The translations under genes were made by a program, and so were the position numbers. Below, in pieces: positions 54,455-61,324 of a stretch of DNA of 64,000 nucleotides (positions within the stretch are counted from its first letter, which is position 1; each line of letters begins with the position of its first letter). The notes under the pieces are model-generated. The model was not told the DNA's origin. It ran no database searches and saw only the letters and a list, made by a program, of their open reading frames with translations. Origin of the DNA: Treponema sp. (lineage in GTDB: Bacteria; Spirochaetota; Spirochaetia; Treponematales; Breznakiellaceae); the NCBI GenBank assembly GCA_009777995.1, contig WRKT01000003.1, positions 1-64,000 on the forward strand, read 5' to 3'.

Positions 54455-56557
54455 TTAGTCTACTTTAAACCGCATTACATCTTTAGTCAAAGTAACAATG
54501 CACTCCCGGTTCTTGTTGCTTAGATTATTTACATTGTGTATTGATGTATTTATCTGTTCAGCGCCTGTTGCCATTTCGTTTACACCGCCGATGATTTCTT
54601 GTGTGACCTTTTCAAGATTGTCCCCTTCACGTATTACCTCTTTCGCACCTTCAAGCATTTCAAGTGATATGCCTTTCACTATTTGGGTTGTATCATTTAC
54701 AAGGCCGACAGCTACCAGTATCTGCTTGCTGCCTTCACCTTGTTCCTCCATCGAATTTCGAATATTTTCTTCCTGCTCTGCTACAGTTCTAATGCTCGAG
54801 TCAATTGCCTCGAACCTTTGAAGTACTTTGTCTGTAGATTGGGTGATCTTATCAATAGAACTTTTTATCTTTTTCAGTACAGTACTGATTGTTTTTGATT
54901 GCTCGCTGGAATTTTCTGCAAGCTTACGAATTTCATCTGCAACTACAGCAAAACCCTTTCCGGATTCGCCTGCATGTGCAGCTTCAATTGCAGCATTCAT
55001 GGAAAGCAAATTTGTCTGACTTGCAATATTCTGCATAACTGTATTGATTTCCAGCAACCCTTCAGATTCTCTGGATATTTCTTGAATATCCGCAGCCACT
55101 TCCTGTAATCCGGTACGACCAATTTCAGATGCAGAAGTGAGTTCTTCGACATTTTTGCTATTGTTTACCAAGGTATGTGTAACAGAGTTAATATTGGCTA
55201 CCATCTGCTCTATAGCTGATGATCCTGCTGCCACACTGGAAGCTTGTTTCTCCACATGCTCATTGAGTTTGTTTATATTTACGGTAATTTGTTCCATTGT
55301 TGAATTTGTTTCACTGACACTGGCACTCTGGCTAATCATTCGTGATTTTATGTTTTGAAGATTTACTGTAATTTCATTCATTGCCGTTGCTGTTTCTGTC
55401 ATGTCGTTAGAGAGGTCTTCGCCTATTTGAGAAAGTGAATAAGCCTCCCCTTTTGTGCTGAGAATCATTTGCCTGATCTTTCCAATAGTCTCGTTATAAT
55501 AAAGTGCCAAGAGCCCGATCTCATCTTTGGAATTAATTTTGATCTGTCTTGTTAAATCACCTTCGCCTTCTGAAATGTTTTTTAGTTCATTAGTTATTAA
55601 TCCGATCGGTTTAATTATTTTAGAAATTGTGAAAAAGATTATTGCTCCGAATAGTAAAAGACCAAGCACAATCGGGAGTGTACCTAAAGTGATTTCTGAT
55701 ATTGTGGGAAGTACATAGTCATGTACAATGCCTGTTATGGAGACCCAGCCTGTATCCGAAATGATTAGATGAGCAAGGCTATGGTCAGCTGCTTCGGTGG
55801 AATAATATTCAAACATTACATTCTGAGGCAATTGTGTCATATTAGGCGCTATTCCCAGATCAACAATGGATTTCCCCAGATAACCCGGCCGGTTGGAATA
55901 GGCAACAATACCGGAATTATCTGCAATTACACTATAATAATTACCGTCTTGATAAGGCTGGCTTGAGAGAAAATAATCCAAGCCATGGGTATGAAGCGGT
56001 ATAACCATCACGCCGAGCATGGTATTGCCTTCCATAATAGGTCTACTGAGCCATACTTGAGCAAGGCCGGAAATTGGGCTTAATGTAACATCACTTATCC
56101 AAGAGTTGCCCATTTGAGCCTGCCGGAGGTTTTCGGTGTATGGGGTATCTGCTGCATTCCAGCCGGGCGGTATGTCGGCGATGAATGCTAATGCTGCAAT
56201 GTAAAACTCGGCGTCAAGTACTAAATATGAAGCATAGAGTAACTCACCGTCAATTTCAATTGTATTACGATAAAGCGCATCAAGAGCGTCTTCGGCTTCC
56301 TGCCGGCTGCCTCCGCGTACTGTCGCCTGAACTTGCGGAAGATCATGAGCAGAGTTCACCATTACCCAGGCGTTTTCCAGCATTTTATCCAGAACAACAC
56401 TGTTCATAGTTGCATCGTTTAATAGACGTTCTGATGCAAAAGCCATGGATCTTGACCTTATTTCGTTAGAACGAGCAAAGATAATTGCTATTGTCGCTAT
56501 TAGCAGAACTATTGTCATTATTAGTGCGATTTTTATTTTGATACTCTTAAAACTCAT
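54455..56557 (-). CDS. Methyl-accepting chemotaxis protein
   Basis: A 700-residue transmembrane chemoreceptor. The N-terminal span is [19 protein letters not shown], a ~250-residue periplasmic double-Cache sensor follows ([40 protein letters not shown]), and a second span near 295-318 ([19 protein letters not shown]). A HAMP domain ([19 protein letters not shown]) leads to a long signalling coiled coil with the hairpin tip [20 protein letters not shown]. Cache sensors commonly bind amino or organic acids. No che genes are adjacent. Confidence 0.95.
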   Translation of the reverse strand: MSFKSIKIKIALIMTIVLLIATIAIIFARSNEIRSRSMAFASERLLNDATMNSVVLDKMLENAWVMVNSAHDLPQVQATVRGGSRQEAEDALDALYRNTIEIDGELLYASYLVLDAEFYIAALAFIADIPPGWNAADTPYTENLRQAQMGNSWISDVTLSPISGLAQVWLSRPIMEGNTMLGVMVIPLHTHGLDYFLSSQPYQDGNYYSVIADNSGIVAYSNRPGYLGKSIVDLGIAPNMTQLPQNVMFEYYSTEAADHSLAHLIISDTGWVSITGIVHDYVLPTISEITLGTLPIVLGLLLFGAIIFFTISKIIKPIGLITNELKNISEGEGDLTRQIKINSKDEIGLLALYYNETIGKIRQMILSTKGEAYSLSQIGEDLSNDMTETATAMNEITVNLQNIKSRMISQSASVSETNSTMEQITVNINKLNEHVEKQASSVAAGSSAIEQMVANINSVTHTLVNNSKNVEELTSASEIGRTGLQEVAADIQEISRESEGLLEINTVMQNIASQTNLLSMNAAIEAAHAGESGKGFAVVADEIRKLAENSSEQSKTISTVLKKIKSSIDKITQSTDKVLQRFEAIDSSIRTVAEQEENIRNSMEEQGEGSKQILVAVGLVNDTTQIVKGISLEMLEGAKEVIREGDNLEKVTQEIIGGVNEMATGAEQINTSIHNVNNLSNKNRECIVTLTKDVMRFKVD

Positions 56558-56739
56558 AAAATGTACTTCCTTTTAAATATAATTTTTTATTGTTTTATTA
56601 AGATATTTTTTCATGAAATAATATCATTAATACTCTGAATATAATGGTATCGGCTTTATTTCATTTCGTCAAGTTTATATATAATAAATATTACCAACTA
56701 ATTGACATAGAAATGTATTTTTCTCATAATGGAAATAAC

Positions 56740-57027
56740 ATGAACCCTAGAGTATATGAATTTATTGCTGAAATCAAGAAAGTTCCGGATATTGATGGAG
56801 CATATATTGAATTTCCCTTTGATATAAAAATCGAGTACGGTAAAGGGAGAGTAAAGGTTCATGCAGAGTTTAATGATGTGCCCTATGAAGGCAGTATTGT
56901 AAACATGGGGGTAAAGAATGAAGATGGCTCTGTTTGCTATATAATAGGTGTTAACAAAAGCATTCGGCAGAGAATTAACAAACAGGCAGGGGATAATATA
57001 AGGGTGAAGGTTTTTGAAAGAGCTTAA
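56740..57027 (+). CDS. DUF1905 family protein
   Basis: A 95-residue protein from the ATG at 56740 (MNPRVYEFIAEI), which has GGA 7 bases upstream. The longer open frame from 56644 adds hydrophobic residues without family similarity. The sequence YIEFPFDIKIEYGKGRVKVHAEFNDVPYEGSIV and the end SIRQRINKQAGDNIRVKV are the DUF1905 beta-barrel signature. The family has no known function and is often fused to a YdeI-like region. It is followed by the RDD gene after 3 bases. Confidence 0.85.
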   Translation: MNPRVYEFIAEIKKVPDIDGAYIEFPFDIKIEYGKGRVKVHAEFNDVPYEGSIVNMGVKNEDGSVCYIIGVNKSIRQRINKQAGDNIRVKVFERA

Positions 57028-57030
57028 ATT

Positions 57031-57420
57031 ATGAATAATAAGAGAATAATAGCCGGCACTGTAGATTTTTTAGTTGCCGGTTTATTGCAAACGATTTTTA
57101 TGATGAATTTTTTATTAATGCCCATGTTAAGTAATCCGGTGAGTTTGAGCATACCTGATTTTATGGCAAGAAATATTATTATTACATATTCTTCTATAAC
57201 TTTTTTAGTTATAAGAGACATTCTCGGAGTAAAAAGCATTGGAAAAAGAATTATGAAATTAAAAGTAATTGATAAGAATACCGAAAATGAGGCCATTTTT
57301 ATATGTAGATTTCTAAGGAATATTACATGGTTATTGGGACCTGTTGAAATTATTGTATTACTGATAACTAAGACCAGGATAGGGGATAAGATTGCCGGTA
57401 CAACTGTGGTAGAAGTTTAA
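57031..57420 (+). CDS. RDD family membrane protein
   Basis: A 129-residue membrane protein with the RDD pattern: MNNKRIIAGTVDFLVAGLL (conserved Arg/Asp in span 1), a second span near residues 45-65 (IIITYSSITFLVIRDIL), GVKSIGKRIMKLKVI and the C-terminal TRIGDKIAGTTVVEV (Asp). Some RDD proteins act as ion antiporters; the role here is unknown. It pairs with DUF1905 in a two-gene unit. Confidence 0.85.
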   Translation: MNNKRIIAGTVDFLVAGLLQTIFMMNFLLMPMLSNPVSLSIPDFMARNIIITYSSITFLVIRDILGVKSIGKRIMKLKVIDKNTENEAIFICRFLRNITWLLGPVEIIVLLITKTRIGDKIAGTTVVEV

Positions 57421-57507
57421 AAAGTCTTAAATTTTAAACAGAAATGTAGGAAAAGGCCGATACACAAGCTAGTTTGTATCCGCTTGTTACGCGATGCATG
57501 AATATTT

Positions 57508-57777
57508 TTAAGCAATGCTTACTTTTAGTTCCTTCCCTACAGCAACAGCTACTCTATTCAGAAATTCAATTGTTGGGTTATAATTACCACTCTCAAGTCT
57601 TGAGATATTTGACTGTTTTGTTCCAATTAATTTTGCCAAGTCCTTTTGTGTTAAATTTTTCTCTTTCCGAGCCATTATAATTTCCTCAATTATTTTGTAC
57701 TCAGTTTCATTCATTTTTAGTTCATTTTGTACTTCCTTATTTTTGAGAATAATGGTTTTTGCTTTATCCCAATTCAT
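57508..57777 (-). CDS. higA: HigA-type antitoxin (XRE family HTH)
   Basis: An 89-residue protein with an XRE helix-turn-helix (ARKEKNLTQKDLAKLIGTKQSNISRLESG, around 38-66) and a short C-terminal VAVAVGKELKVSIA strand. It neutralises the toxin encoded just upstream and represses their shared promoter. Its ATG overlaps the toxin gene by 14 bases, the HigB-then-HigA order (toxin first), which is reversed from most TA pairs. Confidence 0.88.
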   Translation of the reverse strand: MNWDKAKTIILKNKEVQNELKMNETEYKIIEEIIMARKEKNLTQKDLAKLIGTKQSNISRLESGNYNPTIEFLNRVAVAVGKELKVSIA

Positions 57778-58135
57778 AATTTTGCCTCCGTAAATATTCT
57801 TTCATACGATCAAGTGCTACATTCAATTCTTTTTGTGGAGTCTTCTTTTTCTTTTTTACAATCCCATGTAATAATATGGCTATATTATTTATTGGTAAGA
57901 AGTAAAAAATACGGAATATATCTGATGCAAACTCAATTCTTAATTCCCATAAACCTTTATATTTCTTGCCTTTTATATTGTCCACATGGGGATAATGTAA
58001 TTCATTACCAAATTTTTTCAAAAGATCAATTTCTCTGTAAATTTTGGCTTGCTGTTTTGGATTTAGATCTAATATGAATCCTAAGACAGGTATTTTGCCG
58101 TCTAATTTTTCATACAGTTCTACTACATATTCCAT
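57764..58135 (-). CDS. higB: HigB-type toxin (RelE superfamily, Gp49-like)
   Basis: A 123-residue RelE/ParE-superfamily toxin of the phage-derived Gp49-like group. Features are the start VVELYEKLDGKIPVLGFILDL, the core YKGLWELRIEFASDIFRIFYFLP, and the basic LLHGIVKKKKKTPQKELNVALDRMKEYL. Such toxins cleave mRNA on the ribosome. Expressed from the promoter/operator at 58142-58170. The pair looks intact. Confidence 0.88.
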   Translation of the reverse strand: MEYVVELYEKLDGKIPVLGFILDLNPKQQAKIYREIDLLKKFGNELHYPHVDNIKGKKYKGLWELRIEFASDIFRIFYFLPINNIAILLHGIVKKKKKTPQKELNVALDRMKEYLRRQNYELG

Positions 58136-58141
58136 AATATA

Positions 58142-58170
58142 AATATATCATATTTGATATGTCTTGTCAA
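58142..58170 (-). promoter_or_regulatory. higBA promoter with overlapping operator
   Basis: On the minus strand TTGACA (58165-58170), a 17-base spacer and TATATT (58142-58147) lie just upstream of the toxin ATG. The inverted repeat ATATCA-TATT-TGATAT (58145-58160) covers the spacer and part of the -10 box, the right place for HigA repression of its own promoter. Confidence 0.8.
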
Positions 58171-58199
58171 TAGATTCTCTTCTATTTTTAGTTTTTTTC

Positions 58200-58431
58200 A
58201 TTAATATGTCCATTTAAAATATTATTAAATTGATCATGTGTCCTGTAACAAATGGTTGACGCAACACTGCCTGTTCGGGTGGATCCCGGTTTTCGTTCGC
58301 CTAGGTCATTCTGAAACGCTCCATTCCCACAGCTCACTATAACCCTATTTTACCGGCATTGGTCTATCACACGAGCCTTTGTAGGGGGCAAAACAAAGTC
58401 AACCTAGAATTTTAAGCCTTATTTTAGCTGT
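58200..58431. other. GC-richer non-coding stretch, possible insertion-sequence relic
   Basis: Between the HigBA promoter and the stop of the 58432 gene is about 230 bases without a credible gene. The part from about 58233 to 58410 is clearly more GC-rich than both flanks. It contains GTGTCCTGTAACAAATGG and TTGACGCAACA near the left end, which look like the terminal sequences of some insertion sequences, but all six frames are broken by stops. I see no terminator or RNA gene. Confidence 0.3.
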
Positions 58432-59133
58432 TTATCTAGAGGTGCTATCGTTTCTTAATTTTCCTAAACGAAAATGTGTGCTATGAAGAGATTCTGCGTT
58501 TGGACAATCGTATTCTTCTATGCAATCATAATACTTTAAAAGATCCTTGAATAAATCTGAATACTCTTCGCTATAAAAATGATATTCAGGTAATTTCCCG
58601 GATGATATAATTGTTTCAGTTAGTATTTCCACATAATCATCAAAATTACCGCCAAAACTCATTCCCGGATTTAATGAAACTAAACATTTTGGAGAAATAT
58701 TTCTATTTACATATAGATATTTATAAGCAGTAATGCCTTCTGATTTTACATATAAAATATTGATATTATCTTTACCCTTATGATTAGCAAAATAAGAACG
58801 GTACCTAAAAGAGTATAATTTAATAAAAGGGTCATTCCACTCGAGACGTACTTTTTTTACTAATTCTTTATTTAATTCTAAGTATTTATTCCAATCAACT
58901 CCAAATAGCTCTTTGGCATCTAAAAAAGTACTGTTTTCTAGTCTATATCCTAAAAGGCCGGAGGTTGATAATTCATAATCTAAACCTTTTATATCTGTGA
59001 AGTAATCTGAATAAACAAAATTTGAAAACATCTTACCAAGAATTTTGATTGGAGTTCCATCATTTGCACATGCAGGATAGTAAACTGAGTTTTCAAGAGA
59101 TTCTTTAAAAAGAGCTTCATTGTAATATGGCAC
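58432..59133 (-). CDS. Unknown protein, last gene of a four-gene accessory cassette
   Basis: A 233-residue soluble protein starting at GTG (AGGAGG is 5 bases upstream). I do not recognise a characterised family. Noticeable features are an N-terminal YYPACANDGTPIKILGKMFSNFVYSDY, a central NPGMSFGGNFDDYVEIL, and Tyr-, Asp- and Cys-rich segments near the end (LKYYDCIEEYDCPNAES). The acidic/Asn pattern of the first motif could be a nucleotide- or metal-binding site, but this is a guess. It follows the YaaA-like gene after 46 bases; the AT-rich composition matches the cassette. Confidence 0.6.
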   Translation of the reverse strand: MPYYNEALFKESLENSVYYPACANDGTPIKILGKMFSNFVYSDYFTDIKGLDYELSTSGLLGYRLENSTFLDAKELFGVDWNKYLELNKELVKKVRLEWNDPFIKLYSFRYRSYFANHKGKDNINILYVKSEGITAYKYLYVNRNISPKCLVSLNPGMSFGGNFDDYVEILTETIISSGKLPEYHFYSEEYSDLFKDLLKYYDCIEEYDCPNAESLHSTHFRLGKLRNDSTSR

Positions 59134-59179
59134 TTCGTCCTCCTACTAATTTTATATAGGAATTATTCGAATATTGCAA

Positions 59180-59821
59180 TCAGTCTATGTAATAATTTTT
59201 TGCAGCTTTGTAAAACCAATTCGTTGAGGCATTATCATCGAAGTGTTCGTATTCATATCCTTTAATCTTAATTATCTTTTTTGATTTATACAATATTATT
59301 TTTCTATTATCTGCCTTTAGAGCAAAATTATAGAAATAATTTAAGTAGTCTTTCCCTGCGAATAAAACTATAGGTGCATCAGAAGGTATAATATCTGAAT
59401 TAATATCATCCTGCAGATGATTAAAGTCTTCCCAATTCATATTTCCTGTTCGTCTTGTTATATTATCAGCGCGTTTTAAAAAACTTATATCATATGTTGG
59501 AATTTTGTAAGATGAACGAATAATCCCCCATCCGGCAGATAAAATATAGAAAGAGTCTTTGTATTTCTCGTATAGATATTCATAAATAATATGCCTATAT
59601 AGTTTATATGCCTGAGCTAAACCCTCATGGTTTTGTTCCTTTACCAGGTCACGCCATTTTTTATTACTGCCTGGAATTGAATCATCAGGCGTGTAATATT
59701 TATTTGAGCTATCAGTTGTGACATTTGGCGAAGCTACGAATTTAATTTTATTGTTTTCATAACAAAATGAATCTACTGTTTTTGATTTTGAACAGCATAA
59801 AATTGGAATAAATTTTTTCAT
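59180..59821 (-). CDS. YaaA/DUF6884-like protein
   Basis: A 213-residue protein. The N-terminus FIPILCCSKSK is the CSxxK motif of the YaaA/DUF6884 superfamily, and FYILSAGWGIIRSSYKIPTYDISF is its second hallmark (the 'LSAGxGLL' and 'YD' patterns). YaaA binds DNA and guards against peroxide damage; other members are linked to nucleic-acid or nucleotide modification. The long insert (about residues 25-75) makes this a distinct subgroup. Starts with ATGA overlap on the GIY-YIG gene, so the two are tightly coupled. Confidence 0.65.
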   Translation of the reverse strand: MKKFIPILCCSKSKTVDSFCYENNKIKFVASPNVTTDSSNKYYTPDDSIPGSNKKWRDLVKEQNHEGLAQAYKLYRHIIYEYLYEKYKDSFYILSAGWGIIRSSYKIPTYDISFLKRADNITRRTGNMNWEDFNHLQDDINSDIIPSDAPIVLFAGKDYLNYFYNFALKADNRKIILYKSKKIIKIKGYEYEHFDDNASTNWFYKAAKNYYID

Positions 59822-60414
59822 AACATACCTTCCTTTAAAGCTTTCTCTTTGGCACTACGCCTTGCTTTTTTTAAGTCTCTAAGAAATTCTTGTAACTCTA
59901 TTCTTTTATTACCTTGAATATTTAATGGTATAATATTGTTTTTTAAATTATCTTCTTCAATTATTTTTAAACTTTTTTTTGCGTCTTTATCTTTAACTCT
60001 TAAATTAATTGAATAATATTCTACAGTTAGTTTGTCTAAAAATTTATTAGTATTATTTTCATCTGTCTGATACCCGGAAATTAAACTAGAGATTGTCTGC
60101 CTAAATGTTGATAAAAATCCACTTTTTATATTGGATAAGCTATGCTCTTGATTTATATGCCAGTTTAGTCTTGCCCGGATAGATCCTTTAGAAGCAATTC
60201 CTATATAAATGCAAAAATATTTTTCTAGTTCTCCGGTTCCTTTTAAGATAAACTTAGAAAGATAATTAAAGTACTCTTTGCTTAAAAATATTGAATTTAA
60301 TAATGTCTTTACTTCACTTTCCTTGGCCCACCAGCGATACCAGCCTGGTAAATTTTCAGGAATATTATGAAATTGTCCATTATCTCGTAAATCTTTTGCT
60401 TTTGTTATTGTCAT
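59818..60414 (-). CDS. GIY-YIG-like nuclease-fold protein
   Basis: A 198-residue protein. The segment LPGWYRWWAKESE stands where GIY is expected, and YFCIYIGIASKGSIRARLNWHIN gives the YIG strand followed by the helix with the conserved Arg (and His). LSTFRQTISSLISGY resembles further conserved helices of this group. Such domains cut or bind DNA. The catalytic Glu and Asn cannot be placed with certainty, and the C-terminal 60 residues are very basic (RDLKKARRSAKEKALK), suggesting nucleic-acid binding. Upstream gene 38 bases away, downstream overlap of 4 bases. Confidence 0.68.
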   Translation of the reverse strand: MTITKAKDLRDNGQFHNIPENLPGWYRWWAKESEVKTLLNSIFLSKEYFNYLSKFILKGTGELEKYFCIYIGIASKGSIRARLNWHINQEHSLSNIKSGFLSTFRQTISSLISGYQTDENNTNKFLDKLTVEYYSINLRVKDKDAKKSLKIIEEDNLKNNIIPLNIQGNKRIELQEFLRDLKKARRSAKEKALKEGML

Positions 60415-60452
60415 TTCAGTTTTATTTTCTCCTTATTATGCAGAAATTCATA

Positions 60453-61298
60453 TTAAATATTAATCTCATATCCGATCATAAAAAGAGCACTTTCTAAAGC
60501 TCTAGCTTGAATGCTTCTGTCTAATAAATTAAATCTAGACTCTGTTTTGTCTAAAATCAATTTTATTAACCATGATGCTCTTATATTATTTTTTAGATAC
60601 CTACGATGATCATTTGCATATAATTCATTAAATATGTAAATTTGGCTGCTAGGGTTACGTCTATTTTCATTCTGATTTAGATTTCTTCCTCTTAAATATG
60701 AAAATCTTAGTATTTCCGGAATATTTTTTAAAGCAGAGTCTTTAGAAAATAGTCTAATAAATAAACATAATGCTGAAGAAACTCTACTATCATAAATAAT
60801 AAAGTCATCAATTATCGAAGAATATATTTTACTAAAGCCGGCATTACAATGTAATTTTTTATAACTTTCAGATTCGTCTTTGCATATTTCAAGGTTAAGA
60901 TAATGTATTGCATTTAATAAATATTCATTCAAATTTTTTATATCATTCAACTTCTTTAAATTACCTCTAGTTTCATTACCAAGAACTCCACCCCAGCTTA
61001 GTATATTTTTACAATTCTCTCTAACAAGATTAGAATCATGAGTATTTTTATATAATAAACCTAAACCCTTTTTAATCATATTCGAATAATTGCTTAATTC
61101 TATTTGATTTTGACTGAATGACCGATTTCTCCATGAATATTGCTCATAAGCAGAATACATTGAATTAAATTTATATTGATTTCTTGGTCTTTGTGTTGCA
61201 TATGAATAAATAAATGAGTTCTCTCCGTCTAATTTAGAAGAAATCCAAGAAACAAAATTATTTACATCTTTATTTTCTGAAAATTGGTTATAATTCAT
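60453..61298 (-). CDS. Unknown helical protein, first gene of the accessory cassette
   Basis: A 281-residue, mostly helical protein with no recognised family. Conserved-looking stretches are SWGGVLGNETRGN (about residue 104-117), KLHCNAGFSKIYSSIIDDFIIYDSRVSSALCLFIRLF (about 150-185), and RASWLIKLIL followed by SIQARALESALFMIGYEI at the end. The DSRVSSAL segment recalls the helix that carries a catalytic Asp in helix-hairpin-helix DNA glycosylase folds, an analogy only. AAGGAG precedes the ATG. It lies 26 bases downstream of the large repeat protein and may share its transcript. Confidence 0.6.
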   Translation of the reverse strand: MNYNQFSENKDVNNFVSWISSKLDGENSFIYSYATQRPRNQYKFNSMYSAYEQYSWRNRSFSQNQIELSNYSNMIKKGLGLLYKNTHDSNLVRENCKNILSWGGVLGNETRGNLKKLNDIKNLNEYLLNAIHYLNLEICKDESESYKKLHCNAGFSKIYSSIIDDFIIYDSRVSSALCLFIRLFSKDSALKNIPEILRFSYLRGRNLNQNENRRNPSSQIYIFNELYANDHRRYLKNNIRASWLIKLILDKTESRFNLLDRSIQARALESALFMIGYEINI

Positions 61299-61324
61299 CT
61301 TTACTCCTTCATAAAATCTATAAT

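Noticed and set aside
57474-57680. Plus-strand 68-aa frame over higA
   Set aside because: It is antisense to the HTH gene, has no ribosome site and no similarity.
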